Positions 42,347-49,716 of a DNA stretch of 64,000 bases are shown in pieces (positions within the stretch are counted from its first letter, which is position 1; each line of letters starts with the position of its first letter). This stretch comes from Streptomyces sp. NBC_00690 (GTDB lineage: Bacteria; Actinomycetota; Actinomycetes; Streptomycetales; Streptomycetaceae). The notes beneath the pieces are model-generated. The model searched no databases and was not told the DNA's origin. It saw only the letters and a program-made list of their open reading frames with translations. Location: contig NZ_CP109009.1 of the NCBI RefSeq assembly GCF_036226685.1, forward strand, positions 2,480,001 through 2,544,000. The letters run 5' to 3'. The translations under genes were made by a program, and so were the position numbers.

Positions 42347-43828
42347 GTGCCCTACTTCGACGCGGCCTCCTCCGCACCTTTGCACCCCGTGGCCCGACAG
42401 GCCCTCCAAGCATCCCTGGACGAGGGCTGGGCGGACCCCGCACGTCTCTACCGCGAAGGCCGCCGGGCGCGTTTGCTGCTCGACGCAGCGCGCGAGGCGG
42501 CGGCCGAAGCCATCGGATGCCGACCGGACGAGTTGACCTTCGCTCCCTCGGGGACGCACGCGGTGCACCTCGCGATCGCCGGGGCGACAGCAGGGCGGCG
42601 ACGGGCCGGAAGCCGAGTGGTCGTCTCCGCGGTCGAGCACTCCTCCGTACTCCACGGCGCTGGTGAAGCTGCGGTCACCGTCCCCGTGGACCGGCACGGC
42701 CGGGTGGACGCCGCCGCCTTCGCCGGGGAACTCGCCAAAGGGCCGGGCGGGGGACCTGGCGAAGGCACCGCACTGGCCTGCCTCCAGTCCGCCAACCATG
42801 AAGTCGGCACCGAACAGCCGGTGGGCGAAGTCGCCGAAGCGTGCCGTGCGGCGGGCGTACCGCTCCTGGTGGACGCGGCGCAGTCCCTCGGGTGGGGGGC
42901 TGTGCCCGACGGGTGGTCGCTGCTCACCGCGAGCGCCCACAAGTGGGGTGGGCCCGCGGGCGTCGGGCTCCTCGCGGTACGCAAGGGGGTCCGGTTCGCT
43001 CCCAGAGGCCCGGCGGACGAACGGGAGTCGGGGCGCTCCCCCGGCTTTGAGAACCTGCCCGCGATCGTGGCCGCCGCCGCATCACTGCGCGCCGTCCGGG
43101 CCGAGGCCGCGGGAGAAGCGGTGCGCCTGCGGGGTCTGGTGGACCGCATCCGCACCCGGGTGCCCGAGGTGGTGCCCGATGTGGAGGTGGTGGGTGATCC
43201 GGTACGCCGACTCCCCCACTTGGTGACGTTCTCCTGTCTGTACGTGGACGGGGAGGCACTGCTCCATGAACTGGACCGTGCGGGATTCTCCGTCTCCTCA
43301 GGCTCCTCCTGCACATCGAGCACGCTGACTCCGAGCCATGTGCTGCGGGCCATGGGGGTGCTCAGCGAGGGAAACGTCCGGGTTTCGCTGCCGTCCGGCA
43401 CCACAGCGTCCGAAGTGGAACGGTTCCTGGACGTTCTGCCGGAAGTCGTGTCGTCCGTACGGGAGCGGCTGGGGGCTCCGGGGGTGGGGGGGACGGTCCG
43501 GGGGGTGGGTGGCCAGGAGGTGGGCGCCGTGGGGGTGGGCTCCGAGGGGCCGGGTTCGGAGGGGCCGGGTGCCGAGGGGTCGGACTCCGAGGGGTCGGAC
43601 TCCGAGGTACTGGTCCTGGACGCCCTGGGCAAGCTCTGTCCGATTCCCGTGATCGAACTGGCGAAGGTGATCGAGGACGTACGCATCGGCGGGGTGGTGC
43701 GGGTGCTGTCGGACGACGAGGCCGCCCGCCTGGACATTCCGGCTTGGTGTGCGATGCGGGGGCAGGAGTATTTGGGGGAGGAGGAAGTGGAAGGGGGGGT
43801 GGGGTATGGGGTGAGGCGGGTGGTGTGA
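42347..43828 (+). CDS. Cysteine desulfurase-TusA sulfurtransferase fusion
   Basis: 493 residues in three parts. Residues ~1-375 are a class V PLP desulfurase: VPYFDAASSAPLHPVARQAL, then SAHKWGGPAGVG (Schiff-base Lys) and VSSGSSCTSSTLTPSHVL (persulfide Cys). Residues ~385-425 are a Gly/Ser/Glu low-complexity linker (GSEGPGSEGPGAEGSDSEGS). The final ~65 residues are a TusA-like domain, VLDALGKLCPIPVIELAKVIED, with the CPxP sulfur-carrier Cys. Sulfur is presumably passed from cysteine through the desulfurase to the tethered carrier. GTG start at 42347. Partners such as thiolation enzymes are not adjacent. Divergent from ctaC. Confidence 0.88.
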   Translation: MPYFDAASSAPLHPVARQALQASLDEGWADPARLYREGRRARLLLDAAREAAAEAIGCRPDELTFAPSGTHAVHLAIAGATAGRRRAGSRVVVSAVEHSSVLHGAGEAAVTVPVDRHGRVDAAAFAGELAKGPGGGPGEGTALACLQSANHEVGTEQPVGEVAEACRAAGVPLLVDAAQSLGWGAVPDGWSLLTASAHKWGGPAGVGLLAVRKGVRFAPRGPADERESGRSPGFENLPAIVAAAASLRAVRAEAAGEAVRLRGLVDRIRTRVPEVVPDVEVVGDPVRRLPHLVTFSCLYVDGEALLHELDRAGFSVSSGSSCTSSTLTPSHVLRAMGVLSEGNVRVSLPSGTTASEVERFLDVLPEVVSSVRERLGAPGVGGTVRGVGGQEVGAVGVGSEGPGSEGPGAEGSDSEGSDSEVLVLDALGKLCPIPVIELAKVIEDVRIGGVVRVLSDDEAARLDIPAWCAMRGQEYLGEEEVEGGVGYGVRRVV

Positions 43829-43882
43829 GCTGCGGGGGTGGCCCGGGGGCTGCGGGTCTTGGCTGTTTCCGGGTGGGGCCCG

Positions 43883-44622
43883 TGCCTGGGTTTCCGCCCT
43901 GGGGGGTGGCGGGGTTCCGTCCTCAAGCGCCGGACGGGCTGGGTTGGCTTGGGCTGCTGGTTTTGACTGCTTCCGGGCGGAGCCCGTTCTGTGAGTTCAG
44001 CCCTTGGGGGTGGAGGGTTCCGTCCTCAAGCGCCGGACGGGCTGGGTTGGCTTGGGCTGCTGGTTTTGACTGCTTCCGGGCGGAGCCCGTTCTGTGAGTT
44101 CAGCCCTTGGGGGTGGAGGGTTCCGTCCTCAAGCGCCGGACGGGCTGGGTGGGGCGGGTGGAGCTTGTGTTGTGGGCTTGGCCTTGGGGGGCGGGGCTTT
44201 AGGGGGTCCGGCTGGGGTTTGGGTGGGGTGCGGGTGGTGGGGGTGCTTTCGGGCGTGACTCCTCAGCGCCGGCGGCCAGCGGCTGGCCCGTTGGTGGCGG
44301 CTCTGAAGCCGCCGACGCTTCCGGGGACACCCCCTGCGCGCCCCCAGTGCCGCAACTGGCTCTGCCTGCGCCCAGCCCGTCCATAAGTCGAGCTCAGGAC
44401 AGGCGCTACCCAACACCGCAAACAGGTCTACCTGGCCCCGGGCCATCCACGGGGTGAGCTCAGGATGCGCGCTACCCAATACCGCAACCAGGTCTTGCTT
44501 GCCCCCAGCTCGTCCAAAAGCCAGGAAGTCGGGCTCAGGGCAGGTGCCCAGGGGGCAACCAGTTCTGCTTGCGCCTGGCCCTGGCTCCATCCGTGGGTTC
44601 AGCCAGGGTGGGGAGTGTTCCA
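43883..44622 (+). repeat. Dispersed hairpin/array element, copy 1
   Basis: Non-coding intergenic element (the whole 43,829-44,753 gap has no supported gene). Three hairpins with arms CCGTCC-N9-GGACGG sit at 43917-43937, 44020-44040 and 44123-44143. A core hairpin GGCGGCT-CTGA-AGCCGCC is at 44296-44313. Four degenerate direct-repeat units begin at 44343, 44409, 44475 and 44547 (lengths 66, 66, 72 and about 65). The array consensus begins CCCAATACCGCAACCAGGTC. The long frames across it are Pro/Arg/Gly-rich translations that change with the repeat and are rejected. Confidence 0.85.
43917..44122 (+). repeat. Perfect 103-bp tandem duplication
   Basis: Bases 43917-44019 and 44020-44122 are identical by direct reading. 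Each begins with the CCGTCC-N9-GGACGG hairpin and ends ...GTGGAGGGTT. Lack of divergence indicates a recent duplication or gene conversion. Confidence 0.85.
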
Positions 44623-44720
44623 CTGGCCGTGGATCAGGCTTAGGTCGCGGGGCGCGGCCCCAGTGCCGTCGGCTTACCCCTGGGGCGTCCGCAGTTGAGA
44701 CCCGGGCGGGAGTGTTCGTC

Positions 44721-44745
44721 GGGCCGGGGGAAAGGCCCCCGGCCC
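44721..44745 (-). terminator. Terminator after adoK
   Basis: Arms GGGCCGGGGG (44721-44730) and CCCCCGGCCC (44736-44745) pair perfectly over a 5-base loop, 9 bases beyond the adenosine kinase stop on the minus strand. Confidence 0.8.
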
Positions 44746-44753
44746 GGGTGGGG

Positions 44754-45728
44754 TTAGGCCAGGTGAGTCTTGACCTCGGTGCCTGCGTCTTCGCCGTATG
44801 CCTTGGTGAAGCGGTCCATGAAGTGCGCCCGGCGCAGGGTGTACTCCTGGGTGCCCAGGGTCTCGATGACCAGCGTCGCCAGCATGCAGCCCACCTGGGC
44901 CGCCCGCTCCAGGTCGACGCCCCATGAGAGCCCGGACAGGAACCCGGCGCGGAAGGCGTCCCCGACGCCCGTCGGGTCGACCTTGGCCTCTTCCTGCGGG
45001 CAACCCACCTCGATCGGGTCATCGCCGACGCGCTCGATGCGTACTCCGCGAGCCCCGAGGGTGGTGATCCGGTGGCCGACGCGGGAGAGGATCTCGTCGT
45101 TGGTCCAGCCCGTCTTGGACTCGATCAGGCCCTTCTCGTACTCGTTGGAGAAGAGATAGGTGGCGCCGTCCAGCAGTATCCGGATCTCGTCCCCGCTCAT
45201 CCGGGCGATCTGCTGGGAGAAGTCGGCCGCGAAGGGGATGTTCCGCGAACGGCACTCCTCGGTGTGTCGGAGCATTGCCTCCGGGTCGTCCGCGCCAATG
45301 AGTGCGAGGTCGAGCCCGCCCACCCGGTCGGCGACCGACTTGAGCTCGATCAGACGGGCCTCGCTCATGGCGCCGGTGTAGAAGGAGCCGATCTGGTTGT
45401 GGTCGGCATCGGTGGTGCAGACGAAACGCGCCGTGTGCAGGACCTCGGAGATCCGTACGGAATCGGTGTCCACTCCGTGTCGATCCAGCCAGGCGCGGTA
45501 CTCGTCGAAGTCCGCCCCGGCCGCTCCGACGAGGATCGGCGCGGTCCCGAGCTGCCCCATACCGAAGCAGATGTTGGCGGCGACACCGCCGCGGCGGACG
45601 TTGAGGGTGTCCACAAGGAAGGAGAGAGAAACCGTGTGGAGCTGGTCCGCGACCAGCTGATCGGCGAAACGACCCGGGAAGGTCATGAGGTGGTCAGTGG
45701 CGATGGAGCCGGTGACTGCGATTCGCAC
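44754..45728 (-). CDS. adoK: PfkB-family adenosine kinase
   Basis: Phosphorylates adenosine to AMP in purine salvage. 324 residues. RIAVTGSIATDHLMTFPGRF, RRGGVAANICFGMGQLG, VLHTARFVCTTDADHNQIGSFYTGAMSEAR, DDPEAMLRHTEECR and DPTGVGDAFRAGFLSG (catalytic Asp, anion hole) match M. tuberculosis AdoK (Rv2202c) motif by motif as I remember it. That enzyme belongs to the PfkB sugar-kinase rather than the eukaryotic-type adenosine kinase branch. GTG 45726-45728 has AGGAG upstream. It is close to ctaC in M. tuberculosis too; here the desulfurase-TusA gene and repeat copy 1 lie between. Ribose or other sugar kinase activity is not excluded. Confidence 0.87.
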   Translation of the reverse strand: MRIAVTGSIATDHLMTFPGRFADQLVADQLHTVSLSFLVDTLNVRRGGVAANICFGMGQLGTAPILVGAAGADFDEYRAWLDRHGVDTDSVRISEVLHTARFVCTTDADHNQIGSFYTGAMSEARLIELKSVADRVGGLDLALIGADDPEAMLRHTEECRSRNIPFAADFSQQIARMSGDEIRILLDGATYLFSNEYEKGLIESKTGWTNDEILSRVGHRITTLGARGVRIERVGDDPIEVGCPQEEAKVDPTGVGDAFRAGFLSGLSWGVDLERAAQVGCMLATLVIETLGTQEYTLRRAHFMDRFTKAYGEDAGTEVKTHLA

Positions 45729-45858
45729 GGCGAGGCGCTCCTGTGGAGGGGGGGCGTTGACGCTTAACGCTACCCGGTCGAACAGGTCTCCCCGTAAGGC
45801 GAGAACTACCCAATAGTAGGTCTTTTTTCCCTCTCTCCAAGGTGCGTACGGTGCTGTT

Positions 45859-46062
45859 ATGACGAACCACGCAGGTGCTGCCGGCCGCGAGACGGAATTC
45901 ACCCTTGCCCAGTTGCGCGGGGATTGCGCACGGATGGCTCCCCACTGGGTGGTGCCCATGGCGGACGTGCCGGCTCCGGTGTTGCCTTCGAGCATCCATG
46001 GCGTCGTGGTGCCCAGCGCCTCGGCACGACTGGTGGAGGCCATGCCCGAGTACGGGCAGTGA
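45859..46062 (+). CDS. Small protein, function unknown
   Basis: 67 residues: TEFTLAQLRGDCARMAPHWVVPMADVPAPVLPSSIHGVVVPSASARLVEAMPEYG. Third codon positions are about 80% G/C by my count, which supports coding. No signal peptide, TM segment or metal motif is apparent apart from one Cys. It is divergent from adoK and precedes the membrane-anchored protein by 93 bases. I do not recognise the family. Confidence 0.6.
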   Translation: MTNHAGAAGRETEFTLAQLRGDCARMAPHWVVPMADVPAPVLPSSIHGVVVPSASARLVEAMPEYGQ

Positions 46063-46155
46063 CCGCGCCCCGGCGAAGGGGAACCGTCCGGCCGTCGGCC
46101 CCGTCCCATACACATCCACGCGCCGTGGGTGGGTATGAGGCCAAGGAGCGATGCG

Positions 46156-47667
46156 GTGAGCAGCAGCACCGAGAACAGCGAACCCCGTGTGCGCCGTAAG
46201 CGCGCCCCGCTCGTCGCATCCGCGGTGGCGGTACTGCTCATCGCGGGGGGCGGCGGCACCTATCTGGCGACCGTGGGTTCCAGCGGGGCTTCGGCGGGCT
46301 CCGATCGGAGTGCAGCCCCTCCGCCGCAGCTCTCCGCAGATCCGGAACAGGCGCGGGCGCGGGCGGGTATCGCACCCGGTGAGCCGGCCCCTTCCGGCGC
46401 CGTCCGCTATCGCGCCCATCGACTTCCAGCAGGACCTGAACGGGCCACCGTGCACCAGTCGGTCGGGACGGTCGACCGGAGCGAGGTGGTTCGGCTCGCG
46501 GCGGCGCTCGGGATGTCGGGCACTCCGCGGCTGACCGGTGGCACGTGGTCCGTGGGCCCCGGGGCCGATGGCTCCGGGCCATTGCTGCGGGTCGACCGCA
46601 AGGCGCCGGGCACCTGGACCTACGGTGCGTACGGAAGTGCTCCGAGCGGCGACGACTGCGCCCCGGGTGCGACCTGCCAGAAGCCGGACACCGGGACCGA
46701 GGCGGGTACGCCGGTGAGCGAGGCTGCGGCGAAGAAGGCAGCCGCACCGCTGCTCAAGGCCCTCCGGCAGGCCGACGCCCGAACGGACGCTCGGCAGGTG
46801 CGCGGTGCCGTGCGGGTGGTGAACGCCGATCCGGTGGTCGGCGGGTTGCCCACGTACGGCTGGACGACCGGGGTGGAGATCGGCGCGGACGGTCAGGTCG
46901 TCGGTGGTGGCGGGCGGCTGCTGGAGCCGGTGAAGTCCACCGAGCATCCGGTGCTCTCCGCCCAGGAGGCGCTGGACCGACTGAATCAAGGTGCGAACAC
47001 AGCGGGCACCGCCGACTGCCCCACGCCGTTGCCGGGAGCGGACGCGGCGGTCTCGGACGTCCCCTGTGGTCCGCCCGCGTGTGCCACTCCCGTACCGCTG
47101 GAGGGTGCGCAGAAGCCGGCGCAGCCCTGTGGCACGGTGACGCCGGAGCAGCGAACGGTGACGGGCGCGGTGTTCGCGTTGTCCGCCCAGCCGGTGGGGC
47201 AGGGCCAGGCACTCGTCCCGTCCTGGGTCTTCCGGGTGGGCGGCGAGGCGGCGGCGGTCGTGCAGCCCGCGGTGGAGCCTGAGTTCTTGCGGGAGAAGGG
47301 GGAGACCCGTCCCGCGCAGCCGGTTCAGCCTCCGAAGCCGCCGCAAAAGATCAAGCCGTCCGGACCAGTGGCCGACCCCGCCGTGCCACGGCCCGCTGGG
47401 CGCGTCGAGTCGTACGCGGTCGAAGGACTGAAGCTGACGGTGACCTTCTGGGGCGGGGTGTGCTCCGACCACCGGGCGACGGCGGTCGAGAGCGGCGGTG
47501 TGGTGAAGGTGCGGATCAACGAGTCCTCACCGGACCCGGACAGGGTGTGCATCGCCCTGGCGAAGCAGTTGAAGGAGACGGTGACGCTGGATCGGCCGCT
47601 CGGCGATCGGGCGGTGGTGGACGCCGAGTCCGGCGGGACGGTCGAGCGGGTCGGTTCGTCCGGCTGA
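46156..47667 (+). CDS. Membrane-anchored extracytoplasmic protein
   Basis: 503 residues. Basic n-region RVRRKRAPL then one TM helix VASAVAVLLIAGGGGTYLATV. The large outside part is Gly/Ala/Pro rich, with repeated VSxAxAKKxAAPLLKAL-type and QAxLxRL helices and a Pro-rich segment QPVQPPKPPQKIKPSGP before a C-terminal beta-like domain (LKLTVTFWGGVCSDHRATAVESGGVVKVRI). GTG 46156 has AAGGAG seven bases upstream. M. tuberculosis Rv2203, also between adoK and the HesB gene, is a positional counterpart. Function unknown. Confidence 0.78.
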   Translation: MSSSTENSEPRVRRKRAPLVASAVAVLLIAGGGGTYLATVGSSGASAGSDRSAAPPPQLSADPEQARARAGIAPGEPAPSGAVRYRAHRLPAGPERATVHQSVGTVDRSEVVRLAAALGMSGTPRLTGGTWSVGPGADGSGPLLRVDRKAPGTWTYGAYGSAPSGDDCAPGATCQKPDTGTEAGTPVSEAAAKKAAAPLLKALRQADARTDARQVRGAVRVVNADPVVGGLPTYGWTTGVEIGADGQVVGGGGRLLEPVKSTEHPVLSAQEALDRLNQGANTAGTADCPTPLPGADAAVSDVPCGPPACATPVPLEGAQKPAQPCGTVTPEQRTVTGAVFALSAQPVGQGQALVPSWVFRVGGEAAAVVQPAVEPEFLREKGETRPAQPVQPPKPPQKIKPSGPVADPAVPRPAGRVESYAVEGLKLTVTFWGGVCSDHRATAVESGGVVKVRINESSPDPDRVCIALAKQLKETVTLDRPLGDRAVVDAESGGTVERVGSSG

Positions 47668-47686
47668 GTGATGACTGTCCATGCCA

Positions 47687-47718
47687 AAGGGCGGCGGCCC
47701 GTACGGGCCGCCGCCCTT
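47687..47718. terminator. Bidirectional hairpin between convergent genes
   Basis: A perfect 32-base palindrome with 16-base arms centred on GT|AC (arm starts AAGGGCGGCGG). It lies between the stops of the membrane-anchored protein (plus) and erpA (minus), so it can end both transcripts. Confidence 0.85.
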
Positions 47719-47737
47719 GGTGCGTGCGGGGGACGAC

Positions 47738-48094
47738 TCAGTTGAAGGAGTCGCCACAGGCGCAGGACCCCGTGGCGTTCGGGTTGTCGATGGTGAAGCC
47801 CTGCTTCTCGATGGTGTCCACGAAGTCGATGGAGGCGCCGCCGAGGTAGGGAGCGCTCATCCGGTCAGTGACGACCTTGACTCCGTCGAAGTCCTTGATG
47901 ACATCGCCGTCGAGCGAACGCTCGTCGAAGAAGAGCTGGTAGCGCAGACCGGAGCAACCGCCGGGCTGGACGGCTACCCGCAGTGCCAGGTCCTCCCGAC
48001 CTTCCTGGTCCAGCAGGCCCTTGACCTTGGCCGCGGCGGCTTCGGACAGGAGGATGCCGTCGTTCACGGTGGTGGTCTCGTCCGATACGGACAT
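47738..48094 (-). CDS. erpA: HesB/IscA-type iron-sulfur insertion protein ErpA
   Basis: A-type carrier delivering Fe-S clusters to apoproteins. 118 residues. VAVQPGGCSGLRYQLFFDE (first Cys) and TGSCACGDSFN (C-terminal CxC) are the cluster ligands; ILLSEAAAAKVKGLLDQEGR starts the fold. ATG 48092-48094 (MSVSDE) is preferred; an upstream ATG at 48101-48103 would add three residues. M. tuberculosis Rv2204c is the counterpart. It lies divergently from nadA, whose product itself needs a 4Fe-4S cluster, a functional link by position. Confidence 0.93.
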   Translation of the reverse strand: MSVSDETTTVNDGILLSEAAAAKVKGLLDQEGREDLALRVAVQPGGCSGLRYQLFFDERSLDGDVIKDFDGVKVVTDRMSAPYLGGASIDFVDTIEKQGFTIDNPNATGSCACGDSFN

Positions 48095-48307
48095 CTGCTT
48101 CATCACTCCCGGGATGGGGTCTCCCCACCAGAGGCAGGGGAAGTACGGAGACTGCTTGCAGACGGTTCCAACCGGTGGAGTCCTGGATTCATTCCGGGCC
48201 CAGGGCTCTCCTTGGTCTTCTTTCTACTGCCTTCATGCTCGCATACCCGGCCGCGAGGGGGCACCGGCCTACACAGGGGGGTGCGTCACATCGACGCAAT
48301 GGCCATC

Positions 48308-48352
48308 GTCAAAGTGACATGAAGCGGTTATCATAGATAACGTCAAATAGAC
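48308..48352 (+). promoter_or_regulatory. Operator-like cluster upstream of nadA
   Basis: An AT-rich stretch in high-GC surroundings. GTC-N5-GAC occurs at 48308-48318 and 48342-48352. GTTATC-ATA-GATAAC, a perfect inverted repeat, lies between them at 48327-48341. The nadA start is 37 bases beyond. Spacing and symmetry suggest a repressor site for NAD synthesis, such as NrtR or another NAD-responsive factor. The factor is not identified. Confidence 0.5.
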
Positions 48353-48388
48353 GAAAAGGTCTGTGCAGAGAAAGAAAGGGTGTGTGTC

Positions 48389-49573
48389 GTGACCACCGCC
48401 CCACCCCGTACGGAGTCGCTCGATGTGCAGCCGACGCCGCTCGCCCTTCTGTTGCTCGGCCGTGAGGCCGACCCCAGGAGCGAGCGCGGCGTGGAGTGCC
48501 CCGGCGATCTGCCGTCCCCCTCCGACCCGGATCTGGTGGAGCGCGCCCGCGCGGCGAAGGAGAAACTGGGCGAGAAGGTCTTCGTCCTGGGCCACCACTA
48601 CCAGCGCGACGAGGTCATCCAGTTCGCCGATGTCACGGGTGACTCCTTCAAGTTGGCGCGGGAAGCAGCGGCGCGCCCCGACGCCGAGTACATCGTCTTC
48701 TGCGGCGTGCACTTCATGGCAGAGTCCGCGGACATCCTGACCTCGGTCGACCAGAAGGTGGTCCTGCCCGATCTGGCCGCGGGCTGCTCGATGGCCGACA
48801 TGGCGACGGCCGAACAGGTCGCCGAGTGCTGGGACGTGCTGACCGAAGCCGGCATAGCCGAGCGGGTCGTACCCGTCTCGTACATGAACTCCTCGGCCGA
48901 CATCAAGGCGTTCACCGGCAAGCACGGTGGCACCATCTGCACCTCGTCCAACGCCAAGCGTGCGCTGGACTGGGCGTTCGAGCAGGGCGAGCAGGTCCTC
49001 TTCCTGCCCGACCAGCACCTGGGCCGCAACACCGCCGTACGGGACATGGGCATGTCCCTCGACGACTGCGTCCTCTATAACCCGCACAAGCCCAACGGCG
49101 GACTGACCGTCGAGCAGTTGCGCTCGGCGAAGATGATCCTGTGGCGCGGCCACTGCTCGGTGCACGGCCGGTTCTCGCTGGATTCCGTACGGGAGGTCCG
49201 GGAGCGGATTCCGGGCGTCAATGTGCTGGTCCACCCCGAGTGCAAGCACGAGGTCGTGTCGGCGGCGGACTACGTCGGTTCGACCGAGTACATCATCAAC
49301 ACGCTCGACGCCGCCCCGGCCGGCTCCAAGTGGGCCATCGGCACCGAACTGAACCTGGTCCGCCGGGTTGCCCAGGCCCACCCGGACAAGGAGATCGCCT
49401 TCCTCGATCGAACCGTCTGCTTCTGCTCGACGATGAACCGCATCGACCTGCCCCATCTGGTGTGGACGTTGGAGTCCCTGGCCGAGGGCACCCTCGTCAA
49501 CCAGATCCAGGTGGACAGCGAGACAGAGAGTTTCGCCAAGCTGGCCCTGGAACGGATGCTGACCCTTCCGTAG
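48389..49573 (+). CDS. nadA: Quinolinate synthase A
   Basis: Condenses iminoaspartate with dihydroxyacetone phosphate to quinolinate, the entry to de novo NAD synthesis. 394 residues. Three cysteine sites for the 4Fe-4S cluster are visible in FCGVHFMAESADIL, HPECKHEV and CFCSTMNRI, and the repeated NadA fold motifs VLGHHYQRDEVIQFAD and GHCSVHGRF. GTG 48389 with AAGAAAGGG upstream. An operator-like cluster precedes it. nadB and nadC are not in this window. Confidence 0.95.
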   Translation: MTTAPPRTESLDVQPTPLALLLLGREADPRSERGVECPGDLPSPSDPDLVERARAAKEKLGEKVFVLGHHYQRDEVIQFADVTGDSFKLAREAAARPDAEYIVFCGVHFMAESADILTSVDQKVVLPDLAAGCSMADMATAEQVAECWDVLTEAGIAERVVPVSYMNSSADIKAFTGKHGGTICTSSNAKRALDWAFEQGEQVLFLPDQHLGRNTAVRDMGMSLDDCVLYNPHKPNGGLTVEQLRSAKMILWRGHCSVHGRFSLDSVREVRERIPGVNVLVHPECKHEVVSAADYVGSTEYIINTLDAAPAGSKWAIGTELNLVRRVAQAHPDKEIAFLDRTVCFCSTMNRIDLPHLVWTLESLAEGTLVNQIQVDSETESFAKLALERMLTLP

Positions 49574-49590
49574 CGGGCGGACAAAGCGTG

Positions 49591-49621
49591 GTGCCCCGGT
49601 CGTCGATGACGGCCGGGGCAC
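49591..49621 (+). terminator. Terminator after nadA
   Basis: Arms GTGCCCCGG (49591-49599) and CCGGGGCAC (49613-49621) with an inner CGTC/GACG stem. It begins 18 bases after the nadA stop. Confidence 0.8.
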
Positions 49622-49651
49622 TGTGTTCTCCCGTTGTTCCCCAGGTGCGAA

Positions 49652-49702
49652 ACGGCCCACCCGGTCCGGGTTCCTCTCGGGACCGCGGACCGGGTGGGCC
49701 GT
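49652..49702 (-). terminator. Terminator after RND exporter
   Basis: 16-base arms, ACGGCCCACCCGGTCC (49652-49667) and its exact complement at 49687-49702, 15 bases past the RND stop on the minus strand. Confidence 0.85.
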
Positions 49703-49716
49703 CAGGGGTGCTGGGA

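Noticed and set aside
44343..44611. CRISPR-like array in copy 1
   Set aside because: Units are degenerate 66/72-mers without conserved short repeats and unique spacers, and no cas genes exist nearby.
44129..45022. 297-codon minus-strand frame through repeat copy 1 into adoK
   Set aside because: Arises from the repeat element; the same Pro/Arg-rich peptide types occur in all three copies and the 5' part is antisense to no known gene.
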